A DNA stretch of 12,855 bases, taken from positions 1 to 12,855 of the forward strand of contig JAIOHO010000429.1 in the NCBI GenBank assembly GCA_019912905.1, in the 5' to 3' direction. The notes under the pieces are model-generated. The model saw nothing but the letters and a program-made list of their open reading frames with translations. It was not told the origin of the DNA and ran no database searches. Positions 5,117-12,855 of the stretch are shown here, one piece after another (positions within the stretch are counted from its first letter, which is position 1; each line of letters begins with the position of its first letter). The translations under genes and the position numbers were made by a program. The stretch comes from Anaerolineae bacterium (GTDB lineage Bacteria > Chloroflexota > Anaerolineae > Aggregatilineales > Phototrophicaceae).

Positions 5117-8100
5117 ATGGCGTCGAGGCGAACCCCGCTCTTTTTGACCGCGCTCATCCTGATTTCGCTGCTGTGGATGATGATCCAAAGCGGGCCGTTG
5201 AAGGGCAGCACGGCGGCATTGGTGCTGGCAGTGCTGGCTCAGGTTTATTTGCCGGGCTATCTGCTGGCCCGCGCTCTGGGTAAACATCGCCTGCCGCACC
5301 CCATCATGCGCTGGATGTGGGTGCTGGCCTGCGGGCTGGCCCCGACAATTATCCTGGGCGCGATCTTCCGCCTGTTCAACGTGCCGGTCGCGGTTTATGG
5401 GGTGGTGCTGCACGGCCTGATGCTGGGACTGGCGTGGCGGCCCACCGGACCTGCGCCGGATGCACCGGCCTGGCGCTGGACGTGGGATAAACTGCCGCTG
5501 TACGGGGTGGTGCTGGCGGCCTGCGTGGTGGTGCTGGCCGTCAGTTCTGCCAGCCGCTACCGCTTCTTTGGCTTCGAAGACCAGGTCATATTCGTCTCGC
5601 AGGCGGGGTGGCTGGCGAATAACATCTCTGAGACCCCGAACGGACTGCCGCTGCGCGCGCGTCAGGTGGCCGTCCTCAACGGCGATACGCGCTTCGATAC
5701 CGACGGCTGGACTTATAACCATGCCGTATGGTCATGGGCCAGTGGGGTCAGCACGGCGCAGATTATCTGGTTCGACCTGAATCCGCTCTTTTTATGGGCC
5801 GTCCCCCTGGCGATGTTTGCCCTGGTCTACGAACTGACCCGCCGCGAACAGGCGGCTGCCTGGAGCGCTGCGGCGCTGGCGCTGGTGGGTTTGCTGCTGC
5901 TGGACAGTATTGCGCATTATCCCGGTTATACCACCTACGGGCGGCTGGCAGTCTTTCAGATCAACACCCTGCGGCAGATGTCGATCGCCCTGATGCTGCC
6001 GCTGACGCTGATGATCGGGTTCGCGTACCTTCGCGGGCGGCAGCGCCGGGGCCTGTTCATGATTGCCCTGGTGGGCGCGGCACTGGCGATCCTGCACCCC
6101 ATTCAGATTAGCCTGTTTGTTTTCAGCATCGGCGTGACGGTGGCGCTCCACTGGCTGGTTTCGCCGGGCAGGAAGACCGCGCTGGTGCGCTGGATTCCCC
6201 TTGGGCTGGTGCTGGTGTTTTTACTGGCGCTGCCCTTTGTCCAGCGGCTGAACCGGGCGGGGCTGGGCGCGGCGGACACCCTGATTCGGGATGAAGCCGT
6301 GGCGGACGTAGAAGAAGTCAGCACGCAGGGCTGGTTCCTGCTGCTGCCCAATCTGCCGGTCGTCGGTTCGACCTTTATCCGCAACCCGGCCAGCGTGTTT
6401 TATCACCCGGTCATCGGGCTGGTCATCGTCCTCGGCCTGCTGTACGCATTGGGCATCCGGCGGTCATGGGCGGCGCAGTATGGGTTCGGCGCGACGGCGG
6501 TCTTTTTGCTGCTTTCGTTTACCCCTGGTCTGACCGAATGGTTTAACAAGTTCGCGTCCAGCGTCGGCCTGCTGACGACCTTTTTCATCCTGCCGATCCC
6601 CCTGATTCTGGGCCTCAGCCTCGACCATGCGCTGCGGTGGCTCGAGTCGCGGTGGAAGGTGTACCCGGCCTGGCTCGTCAGTGTGATTCTGATGGCGGCA
6701 GGGGCGCTGCTGCTGTTCGAGCCGGTCCCCATCCCGGCCAGCGCCCGCGACCAGATCCAATCGTTTAACGAGATGCAGGGATTCCGTCGGCTGCGCCCCG
6801 CTCAGACGGCCCTCACCGCCCGCCTTCAGATGCTGCTGCCTGCCAACCAGACCACAATTCTGATGACTCCGCCGGATACCACCAGTGTGGCGATCGAGGA
6901 CCTGCCGCGCGTGCTGGTGACGGGGGGACGGCGCAACCGCAACCTGGCAAACGCGGCGGACAACCGCTTCTACAACATCTACGGGACGACTGCCCCCTGG
7001 CTCGACCGCGACGACCTGGAATTCATGACTCGGTGGGGCGTGACGCACCTCGTCAGCCTGGCCGATCATACCCGCCTGCCGCAGTTGGTCATGCAGCCTG
7101 AACGCTTCCCCTATCTGGATACGGTCGAAGGGCAGTGGATTTTTGGCCGCCGCGCCGATCTCACGCCGGACGCCATCGACGACCTGTTTGCCCGGATGAA
7201 CGCCGCTTACCCCGAAGACCCGGCCCCGCGCTGGAGCGCCGCCGGATTCGAGATGGCTCGGCCCGGCAGCACGGAAATCTGGGAGCCGCTGGCCGATTCG
7301 TGGCAGGCGCTGCTCGACTCGCAGCCGGACAGCGACCGGGCGCGGCTGGGGCTGGCCTATGCGGACCTGATGCGCGGGGCAGATTCCCAGGCCCTGCCGC
7401 TGTGGGCACAACTGCACGCCGCCTATCCCGATCTTGCCCCGCTGACCGACGCGCTGGCTTATACACAGGCAGCGCTGGGGAGGCCCGAAGCCGGGGCAGA
7501 GGTGCTGTTGGCGGCGCTGGACAGCGACCGGCCCGAAGCGCGAGTCCTGGCAGTGCGCACGCTGCTGTCCGATTCGTTCTTTTACCTGCTGGATTCCGAG
7601 CAGCAGGACCGCCTGCTGGGGGTGGTCGCGGCGGATTCGGAGACGTGGGATTACCTGGCGGTGTTCGACCGGCCCGACGAAACCCGGCGGCAGGCGGCAT
7701 TATGGCTGTCGGCGCAGCGCTGGCAGACGGCCATCGACTGGCTGGATACCCTCCCGGCGATGATGATCAGCCCGCGCGATCTGGTGGCCCAGGCAGCGGC
7801 GGCGCTGGCGCAGGGGGACATTCAGGCGGCGCTGGACCGGCTGCGGCCTGCGGCGGACCCGGACTGGCGAGCGGCCAAAGCCTTCTGGGGGCCGGACCGC
7901 TGGGCCGACAACCAGGCGGAGCGCATGGATTATCTTCTCAGCGGCGATGTGGCGCTGCGTGAGGGTCGCGCTCAGGATGCGGCGGCGGCTTATCAACAGG
8001 CGGCGGATGCCGGGGCAGGGCTGGCGGCGGATTATTTTCTGGCGCAGGCGCTGGACCAGGCCGGGCAGGGCGAACGCGCCGCGCAGATGCGGGCAGCCTA

Positions 8101-8905
8101 TGAAGCCGACTGGCCGCAGGGTGTCAGCGAACTGGTACCGCTGGGGGCGATCGCCGAAGCGGGCAATCCGTTCGTCTTGCAGCCGGAGGTCATTCAGGAT
8201 GAGGCGAATCATAGCCTGACCGTGACCGCCACCTACGGCGACTTCCAGCCGCAGCGCGGCTACCCGGTCGCGTTCTGGCGCATCGAGGTCATCAGCCCGG
8301 ATGCCGCGACACGCTATGCAATGGTCGATGTGCCGGCGGTGTCCATCGAAAATGCGCTGGTTCGGGTGTCCACGCCGGTTGAACTGCCCGCCGATCTCGA
8401 CCGGCTGACTCCGGCGCTGGTGATCATCACCCCGGCCCACAGCAGCACCGTAACCTACGCATCGGCCATCGTGCCGGTGACCCTGAATCGACCGGACAGC
8501 GCGGCCCTACCCGCCGACGTGGAACCGCTTGGGCTGCGTTTTGGCGAGTCGATTACGCTGGAGCACTATACACTGGAGGTGCATGAGGATGCGCTCGATC
8601 TGACGCTCTACTGGCAAACAGAAGCGCCGCTGGCAGAGAATGATCAGGTATTCGTCCACGTGCTGGATGCCGACGGCCAGATTATCGCCCAGGATGACAG
8701 CGCCCCGGCTCAGGGCCGCTATCCGACCGGGCAGTGGCGCAGCGGCGTGATCATCGCGGATGCCCATCACATCCCCCTGGAGGCTGCGTCAGACGTGGCG
8801 GCGGTGCGGATCGGGCTGTACCATCTGCCGGAGGGCACACGCCTGCCCATCACGGATGCCGACGGCCAGCCGCAGGGCGACAGTGTGACCATTGGGGTGA
8901 GCTAG
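5117..8905 (+). CDS. Large GT-C-like polytopic membrane protein with TPR-like and C-terminal beta domains
   Basis: The 1262-residue protein has three parts. Residues 1-535 hold about 14 hydrophobic helices. The first large loop (143-213) contains FGFEDQ (151-156), placed like the acidic motif of GT-C glycosyltransferases (PMT/ArnT/GT39 type), which transfer sugar from polyprenyl-phosphate donors on the outer face of the membrane. Residues 536-690 are a soluble domain. About 725-1000 are Ala/Leu-rich helical repeats resembling degenerate TPRs. About 1015-1262 are beta-rich and end in a sandwich module (LTLYWQTEAPL 1162-1172, VFVHVLDADG 1179-1188) that I know from the C-termini of Chloroflexi GT39-like proteins. 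The start at 5117 follows GAAAGG by 5 bases. The next gene begins 3 bases after the stop, so the two form an operon. Glycosyltransferase activity is inferred; the catalytic motif is not certain and a purely structural role is possible. Confidence 0.8.
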   Translation: MASRRTPLFLTALILISLLWMMIQSGPLKGSTAALVLAVLAQVYLPGYLLARALGKHRLPHPIMRWMWVLACGLAPTIILGAIFRLFNVPVAVYGVVLHGLMLGLAWRPTGPAPDAPAWRWTWDKLPLYGVVLAACVVVLAVSSASRYRFFGFEDQVIFVSQAGWLANNISETPNGLPLRARQVAVLNGDTRFDTDGWTYNHAVWSWASGVSTAQIIWFDLNPLFLWAVPLAMFALVYELTRREQAAAWSAAALALVGLLLLDSIAHYPGYTTYGRLAVFQINTLRQMSIALMLPLTLMIGFAYLRGRQRRGLFMIALVGAALAILHPIQISLFVFSIGVTVALHWLVSPGRKTALVRWIPLGLVLVFLLALPFVQRLNRAGLGAADTLIRDEAVADVEEVSTQGWFLLLPNLPVVGSTFIRNPASVFYHPVIGLVIVLGLLYALGIRRSWAAQYGFGATAVFLLLSFTPGLTEWFNKFASSVGLLTTFFILPIPLILGLSLDHALRWLESRWKVYPAWLVSVILMAAGALLLFEPVPIPASARDQIQSFNEMQGFRRLRPAQTALTARLQMLLPANQTTILMTPPDTTSVAIEDLPRVLVTGGRRNRNLANAADNRFYNIYGTTAPWLDRDDLEFMTRWGVTHLVSLADHTRLPQLVMQPERFPYLDTVEGQWIFGRRADLTPDAIDDLFARMNAAYPEDPAPRWSAAGFEMARPGSTEIWEPLADSWQALLDSQPDSDRARLGLAYADLMRGADSQALPLWAQLHAAYPDLAPLTDALAYTQAALGRPEAGAEVLLAALDSDRPEARVLAVRTLLSDSFFYLLDSEQQDRLLGVVAADSETWDYLAVFDRPDETRRQAALWLSAQRWQTAIDWLDTLPAMMISPRDLVAQAAAALAQGDIQAALDRLRPAADPDWRAAKAFWGPDRWADNQAERMDYLLSGDVALREGRAQDAAAAYQQAADAGAGLAADYFLAQALDQAGQGERAAQMRAAYEADWPQGVSELVPLGAIAEAGNPFVLQPEVIQDEANHSLTVTATYGDFQPQRGYPVAFWRIEVISPDAATRYAMVDVPAVSIENALVRVSTPVELPADLDRLTPALVIITPAHSSTVTYASAIVPVTLNRPDSAALPADVEPLGLRFGESITLEHYTLEVHEDALDLTLYWQTEAPLAENDQVFVHVLDADGQIIAQDDSAPAQGRYPTGQWRSGVIIADAHHIPLEAASDVAAVRIGLYHLPEGTRLPITDADGQPQGDSVTIGVS

Positions 8906-8908
8906 GAC

Positions 8909-10327
8909 ATGCGCGAAACGATGCTCAATGCCCTGAAGCGACACATCCATCCGGGTCCGGTATTCCTGGCGCTCTGCGTTTTCCTGCTGCTGTGGCGCAT
9001 CCCGTATTACGGTAGGTTCGTGCTGGACGATCCGTTTATCACCTTTCGTACCAGCTTCAACCTCATCCATCACAGCCAGTTTACCTATAACTTGGGTGAG
9101 TATGTGCTGGCGACGACCACGCCAGTTTACGGCCTGATCGCTGCGATCTTCGAAGCGTTGAATTTGCCGGTGACGGTTGCGGCCACGATCCTCAATCTGG
9201 CCTGCGAAGTGGCCCTGTTGTATGTCCTGGGGTTGCTCGTCGATGAACTCGTGCCCCGTTGGGGCGGGCTGGCCTATGGTGTAGCGGGTGTGCTCATCAT
9301 CACCAATCGTGCCATGAGCATTGCTTCGAACAGCGGGATGGAGACACCGCTGTTTGTGCTGCTCAACCTGATCGCGCTGGTGGGCATCATTCGCGGGCGC
9401 TATACACAGGCATCGGTGGCCGGGTCACTGGCGACGCTGACCCGACCGGATGGCATCTTCGTGCTGGCAGTGCTGGCCGGGACGGTGGTATGGCGCGAAC
9501 GCCGCCTGCCCTGGAAGGAAGCCGGGTTGAGCCTGCTGATCGGGCTGCCCTGGGTGATCGTCGCTACCGCCACCTACGGCCTGCCGATTCCCCAGTCGGT
9601 GCTGGCGAAAAGCGCCATCGTTCGGCTGTGGGAACCGGCGGCGCTTGGCAGCAAGCTGCGCGTGGTGTTCTACGAGCCGCTGCGTTTCTTTGGCCTTGCC
9701 GCGATCGGTCCGTTGATTTTGGGTGTGGGTTATCTTGGACGGAAGCGCTGGCAGGGGATGCCGCTGCTGGTCTTTGGCGTGCTGCACCTGGCTTACGTCG
9801 CGCTGCCCAATAACCTGGGCTTCGACTGGTATTTTGCGCCGCTGTTTACCCTGCTGAATGTGCTCGTTGCGGTTGGCCTGGCCTGGCTGTTGGATGGCGG
9901 GCGCGTGCGGATGTGGATGGCGCGCGCTTGCACCGGTTTGATTTTGATGGGCGTGGCCTACAGCAGCGTCGGCAATTACCTCTCGGTGGCCGAAATCGAC
10001 TCGATCTGGCGCGCCGGCATGTTCCGCGTCGTCGATTACCTGAACGCCAACGCTGACGAGGATGCCCTGATCCAATCGACCAATATCGGCATCCTCGGCT
10101 ATTATACGCACCGGCCTATGCTCGATCCGCTGGGTCTCGCCAGCCCGGAAGCCACGGCCCTGATCGACGGGGCGGCGGACCTGACCGATCTGCTGCGCCT
10201 GACCGCCGCGAAGCTGAACCCCGACTACATTATCAGCTTCGGGACGGAAAATTACGCCGGGTACGTGCAGGCCGCCGAGTTCCCGACCTCGACCGTGCCG
10301 CTGGTGGTTTACCGCAGGGCAGGCTAA
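8909..10327 (+). CDS. GT-C/GT39-like membrane glycosyltransferase
   Basis: The 472-residue polytopic protein has about 10-11 membrane helices. After the first helix (about 17-30) comes the loop motif RFVLDDPFITFR (36-47), whose D40 and D41 fit the catalytic aspartate pair of GT-C enzymes, then the family-like YNLGEYVLATTTPVYG (60-75). GMETP (143-147) and TRPDG (178-182) are further signatures shared with Chloroflexi and actinobacterial mannosyl- or arabinosyltransferase-like proteins. A short soluble C-terminal region (about 365-472) follows the last helix. It probably transfers a sugar from a polyprenyl-phosphate donor to an envelope glycan or protein outside the membrane; donor and acceptor cannot be read from the sequence. 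The start lies 3 bases after the upstream stop, with GGGGTGA (8894-8900) as ribosome site, so translation is likely coupled. An in-frame ATG at 8921 is an alternative start. Confidence 0.85.
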   Translation: MRETMLNALKRHIHPGPVFLALCVFLLLWRIPYYGRFVLDDPFITFRTSFNLIHHSQFTYNLGEYVLATTTPVYGLIAAIFEALNLPVTVAATILNLACEVALLYVLGLLVDELVPRWGGLAYGVAGVLIITNRAMSIASNSGMETPLFVLLNLIALVGIIRGRYTQASVAGSLATLTRPDGIFVLAVLAGTVVWRERRLPWKEAGLSLLIGLPWVIVATATYGLPIPQSVLAKSAIVRLWEPAALGSKLRVVFYEPLRFFGLAAIGPLILGVGYLGRKRWQGMPLLVFGVLHLAYVALPNNLGFDWYFAPLFTLLNVLVAVGLAWLLDGGRVRMWMARACTGLILMGVAYSSVGNYLSVAEIDSIWRAGMFRVVDYLNANADEDALIQSTNIGILGYYTHRPMLDPLGLASPEATALIDGAADLTDLLRLTAAKLNPDYIISFGTENYAGYVQAAEFPTSTVPLVVYRRAG

Positions 10328-10378
10328 ACCCCAATCCATTTTTTAGGAGCGGAAAGGTCTGCCCGCCCACGCGTCCTG

Positions 10379-10735
10379 TCAGCCTAAGGCAGCAATTACC
10401 CGCCGGGCATGTTCGACCATGTGACCGGCATGTTCCAGGTGGATATGCTTGCCGGCCTGGGCCTGAACCTCGCGAATAAAGGCTTCGAGCGTATTGATCG
10501 CCACCGACGGCTGGCCGCGATCGAGCGCAGACTGCGCCGCATTCAGTTTTGCCAGCAGGCTTTTGGCAATTCCCGCATTGGTGATATGGCCTTCACTGGC
10601 TGCATGACTCACACATTCGGCAAGGGAAGCGATGGTATTCCCCTCATGCCCAGGGCACATCATCTCCTGTGCCATTACCGGACTAAAGCCCACCACGCAG
10701 ACCGCAACCAGAAGTAAAGCGAGGAGCCATTTCAT
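10379..10735 (-). CDS. Exported FIMAH-domain protein
   Basis: From the ATG at 10735 the product has 118 residues: a clear signal peptide (MKW then a hydrophobic stretch, cleavage plausible after VMAQ at 23) and a mature part of about 95 residues. Most of it matches the FIMAH domain, a small all-helical module found in exported bacterial proteins: HITNAGIAKSLLAKLNAAQ (50-68), then AINTLEAFIREVQAQAGKHI (79-98), and a last helix ending in VIAALG. The function of the domain is unknown to me. The mature part is rich in possible metal ligands: eight His (30, 44, 50, 97, 99, 102, 105, 109), C27, C41 and several Met; some of these are normal for the family. The nearest upstream gene on the same strand is the ABC permease, 106 bases away, and the gap carries a CsoR-like palindrome. 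Periplasmic or surface location is inferred. Confidence 0.82.
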   Translation of the reverse strand: MKWLLALLLVAVCVVGFSPVMAQEMMCPGHEGNTIASLAECVSHAASEGHITNAGIAKSLLAKLNAAQSALDRGQPSVAINTLEAFIREVQAQAGKHIHLEHAGHMVEHARRVIAALG

Positions 10736-10743
10736 ATTCTGAT

Positions 10744-10748
10744 CCTCT
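10744..10748 (-). promoter_or_regulatory. Ribosome binding site that fixes the FIMAH start
   Basis: Read on the minus strand, AGAGG lies 8 bases before the ATG at 10735. An ATG ten codons further upstream (10765) is in frame but has no such site and would put an acidic stretch before the signal peptide. Confidence 0.55.
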
Positions 10749-10823
10749 AAAGATATTTCTCTCAAACCCGTACGATGTCGAATAGCTTAACAGGTCTGGC
10801 TGGCGCGGTATAGTGTAATTCGT

Positions 10824-10841
10824 CATACCTATGGGGGTATG
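10824..10841 (-). promoter_or_regulatory. CsoR-like palindrome before the FIMAH gene
   Basis: CATACC and GGTATG flank six bases; on the minus strand it reads CATACCCCCATAGGTATG. The TACC/GGTA arms with an inner C/G run resemble operators of CsoR/RcnR-family metal-responsive repressors. It lies about 90 bases before the FIMAH start and directly after the permease stop codon, so it could instead be a short hairpin ending the permease transcript; no T-tract follows on the minus strand. Confidence 0.3.
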
Positions 10842-11858
10842 TTATCGCTCGGTTTCTTCGCGCCGGAAGCGGATGATATTCCAGATGAGCAGGGGAGTCA
10901 CCGCCAGCATAATCGTCACGGCGATCATGCTGCCGCGTCCGCTGTCGAAGTTGCGAAACATCCAGCGGTACATGTAATTCGCCAGCACTTCGGTCTGGAA
11001 CTGACCGTTGGTCATGGTATAGACGATGTCGAAGGTATTCAGCACGGCAATCAGAATGGTCGTCATGACCACCGTGATGGCTCCGACGATCTGCGGCAGC
11101 AGGATGCGAAAAAAGACCTGAATCTCGCTGGCCCCATCGATGCGCGCCGCCTCGACCAGTTCTTCAGGGACGCCTTTCATGGCCGCCGACAGCAGCACCA
11201 TGGCGAACCCGGCCTGAATCCAGATGAGGATGACCATCAGGGCCAGGTTATTCCAGGGCGGCTCGGTATACCAGGTCAGCGGCTGGCCGCCCAGCCCGAC
11301 GACGATCGCATTTAAGGTGCCGATCTGCGGGAACTGCACCGGGCGGAAGGCGTACATGAACTTCCAGATGACCGACGCCCCGACAAATGAGATCGCCATC
11401 GGCATGAAAATCAGCGACTTGGCGGCGCTTTCCCATTTCACCCGGTCGGCCAGCGCCGCGATGAGCAGGCCGAGCGCCGTGCTGGTGAACGGCACAATCA
11501 GCAGCCAACCGAGGTTGTTGCGGATGGAGATGCGGAATCCAAAATCTTCCAGCGCCCACTGATAATTGCGCAGGCCGACGAACAGGCGCGAGCGCTCGTC
11601 GTAAAAGCTGAGAATCACCGTCTGGATGGCCGGGTAGATCAGGTACAGGGTGAGCAGGATCAGCGCCGGTCCGACGAACAGCCAGGGGCGGATGCGCTCC
11701 CGCAGGCGTGCCCGGTTGTAGACACGGTCGAGCCTGCCATCGGAGGCGATACGATCCGCCAGCAGAACATCGAGCAGCCCATTCGCGGCATAAAAATAGA
11801 GCAGGATGCCGCCGACGCCCACCGCAATGGCCCCCAGTGTGACCGCCAGACGTTCCAT
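10842..11858 (-). CDS. ABC sugar transporter permease, AglF/MalF type
   Basis: This 338-residue inner-membrane permease has an additional N-terminal helix (about 5-33) before the usual six (the first near 58-83). The cytoplasmic EAA loop is intact: EAARIDGA (236-243) followed by LLP (253-255), which docks the ATPase. SFYDERSRLFVGLRNYQWA (84-102) and FDIVYTMTNGQFQTEVLANY (276-295) fit the alpha-glucoside AglF/GgtC group of the carbohydrate uptake family, so the substrate is probably an oligosaccharide or glucoside. It follows the beta-propeller gene by 26 bases. The expected partner permease (AglG-like), ATPase and solute-binding protein are not in the window; the next gene downstream is unrelated, so any partners must lie upstream past the right edge or elsewhere. 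The ATG at 11858 is the first usable start although its strong ribosome site is unusually far away. Confidence 0.92.
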   Translation of the reverse strand: MERLAVTLGAIAVGVGGILLYFYAANGLLDVLLADRIASDGRLDRVYNRARLRERIRPWLFVGPALILLTLYLIYPAIQTVILSFYDERSRLFVGLRNYQWALEDFGFRISIRNNLGWLLIVPFTSTALGLLIAALADRVKWESAAKSLIFMPMAISFVGASVIWKFMYAFRPVQFPQIGTLNAIVVGLGGQPLTWYTEPPWNNLALMVILIWIQAGFAMVLLSAAMKGVPEELVEAARIDGASEIQVFFRILLPQIVGAITVVMTTILIAVLNTFDIVYTMTNGQFQTEVLANYMYRWMFRNFDSGRGSMIAVTIMLAVTPLLIWNIIRFRREETER

Positions 11859-11879
11859 GTGGACGCGACGCGGCGCTTG

Positions 11880-11886
11880 ACCTCCT
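11880..11886 (-). promoter_or_regulatory. Strong Shine-Dalgarno overlapping the upstream stop codon
   Basis: Read on the minus strand, AGGAGGT overlaps the TAG that ends the beta-propeller gene. It is 21 bases from the permease ATG at 11858, well over the usual 5-10. No ATG, GTG or TTG occurs in frame between them. Confidence 0.5.
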
Positions 11887-12855
11887 ATTCGGATTCCCCG
11901 GTGCGAATCACGACCAGTTGATCGGCAGCCGACTCCGCACCCCAGACCTCACCGGGCCGCCCTAAAATCTGGCGGACCTGGCTGACCGGGCTGGGCAGCG
12001 GGTACGAGGTGAACGTCTCCGTGGCCGGGTCGAAGCTTACCAGCGTGTTGGCCGTGAAATCGCTGAGCCAGACGACGTCGCGGTCATCGACATAGACGGC
12101 ATAGGCACGCGGGCTGTCGCCGGGCAGCGGCCAGGTCTGCCAGCTTTCGTCGGTCGGGTCATAGACCGATACGTGGCCCGCGTCCCACTCGCTGACCCAG
12201 ATGCGCCCCTGCGAATCCGACCACACCCGGCGCGCGCCCTGATTCGGGGTCGGCGGTTCCAGCACCGTCACCTCGCCGGTTTCCAGGTCAATGTAGCCGA
12301 CATAACTTCCGGCCAGCGAAGCATAATAAATGTCGCCGTCCGGGGTGGCCGTGATGCCATAGGGTCCGCGTCCACGCGGGGCGTCATACACCGTCATCTC
12401 GGCGCTGGCCGGGTCCAGCCGCCCGTATATCCCGTTCTGGCCGGTAAACCACAGCACGCCGCTGCCGTCGAACGCGGCGGTGTTCAGGTTGGCGTTCCGG
12501 TGCTCCGGGGGCAGTGGGTAGACGCTGATGGCTTCGGTGTCCGCATCGACGCGCACGATGGCATTCATGCCGCCGTCGGTCACCCAGGCCGCGCCGTCCG
12601 GCCCGACGATGACCCCGTGAGGCCGAGACCCTGCGCCCAGTGGGATATGAACAGTTTCGCCGCTGGCCGGGTCGAGCCTGCCCAGTTCGCCCCGATTCTG
12701 CGCGGTATACCACACCGAGCCATCCGGCGCGGGGGCGACGTCATGCGGGTGCGACCCTGCCGGAACCGGGTAAGCCTGAAGCGCAGGCTGCGTGTCCTGC
12801 GCCGCCAGCGGCAGTGCAGCAGCGCTCACCATCAGCATCATACCTGCTATTAGAA
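11885..12855 (-). CDS. Vgb-like seven-bladed beta-propeller exported protein (5' end outside window)
   Basis: From the first visible ATG (12841) 318 residues can be read, but the frame stays open to the window edge (L-I-A-G before that Met) and the visible signal peptide lacks a basic n-region, so the true start is probably further right. The hydrophobic stretch ends at PLAAQ (11-15). Seven repeats of about 40 residues follow, each with a PDG-x-x-W core and an LDP-x-T-G-type turn (examples near 38-44, 81-86, 251-258). This is the virginiamycin B lyase-like / SMP-30-like propeller fold. The last blade (QVRQILGRPGEVWGAES) has no His where streptogramin lyases carry their catalytic one, so antibiotic cleavage is unlikely. 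It is more probably a secreted binding or sugar-handling propeller, linked by position to the following sugar permease. Confidence 0.8.
   Translation of the reverse strand, partial: LIAGMMLMVSAAALPLAAQDTQPALQAYPVPAGSHPHDVAPAPDGSVWYTAQNRGELGRLDPASGETVHIPLGAGSRPHGVIVGPDGAAWVTDGGMNAIVRVDADTEAISVYPLPPEHRNANLNTAAFDGSGVLWFTGQNGIYGRLDPASAEMTVYDAPRGRGPYGITATPDGDIYYASLAGSYVGYIDLETGEVTVLEPPTPNQGARRVWSDSQGRIWVSEWDAGHVSVYDPTDESWQTWPLPGDSPRAYAVYVDDRDVVWLSDFTANTLVSFDPATETFTSYPLPSPVSQVRQILGRPGEVWGAESAADQLVVIRTGESE

Noticed and set aside
6464..7417. Long open frame on the minus strand opposite the large membrane protein
   Set aside because: It is rich in Arg, Gln, His and Gly as expected for the antisense of GC-rich coding sequence, has no recognisable domain, and lies wholly inside a convincing plus-strand gene.
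7161..7700. Minus-strand open frame of 179 codons
   Set aside because: Pro/Arg/Ala-rich composition is typical of a shadow frame in high-GC DNA, and it overlaps the TPR-like region of the real gene.
9425..10339. Minus-strand open frame of 304 codons
   Set aside because: It is antisense to the GT39-like gene, with Gln/His/Arg-rich composition and no membrane or domain pattern.
10325..10347. T6 run with CTAAA/TTTAG arms after the GT39-like gene as a terminator
   Set aside because: The stem is only five weak pairs, includes the stop codon and has a long loop, so I cannot support a terminator there.
11885..12855. Streptogramin (virginiamycin B) lyase resistance gene
   Set aside because: The fold matches but the last blade lacks the catalytic His expected for lyases, and the gene is exported and sits with a sugar permease.

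Overview
The window looks like chromosomal DNA from a GC-rich bacterium, most plausibly a member of the Chloroflexota (Anaerolineae-like). This is an inference from gene content: a Flp/TadE-type prepilin-like protein, an exported DUF5666-like protein with Gly-x-Gly helical repeats, two polytopic GT-C-type membrane proteins (one with a C-terminal beta domain often seen in Chloroflexi glycosyltransferases), a FIMAH-domain exported protein and an AglF-like sugar permease. I see no rRNA, tRNA, CRISPR array, transposase or phage gene.

Layout, left to right. (1) Positions 1-3300 carry three plus-strand genes for cell-envelope proteins: a prepilin-like secreted protein, a single-pass membrane protein of unknown family, and an exported low-complexity protein. 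Each is followed by an inverted repeat that could end transcription. The first and third genes share a two-block upstream motif with the same internal spacing. (2) A minus-strand soluble PAS-PAS sensor histidine kinase (3335-4927) converges on this group and has no response regulator beside it. (3) A 189-bp divergent gap holds a perfect TATAAT on each strand. It leads into a two-gene plus-strand operon (5117-10327) of large polytopic membrane proteins, probably GT-C glycosyltransferase-like and acting on lipid-linked substrates. (4) From 10379 to the right edge all genes are on the minus strand: a Vgb-like seven-bladed beta-propeller protein running off the window, an AglF/MalF-type ABC sugar permease translationally close to it, and a small exported FIMAH-domain protein. 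The gap before the last gene contains a palindrome resembling a CsoR-type copper operator.

Most of the window concerns the cell surface: exported proteins, envelope glycan synthesis, sugar import and sensing. No single obvious new defence or mobile system is visible. The observations most worth a second look are the shared two-block upstream motif, the prepilin-like protein whose secreted domain is interrupted by a (GGS)n linker, and the CsoR-like box in front of a His/Cys/Met-rich FIMAH protein.
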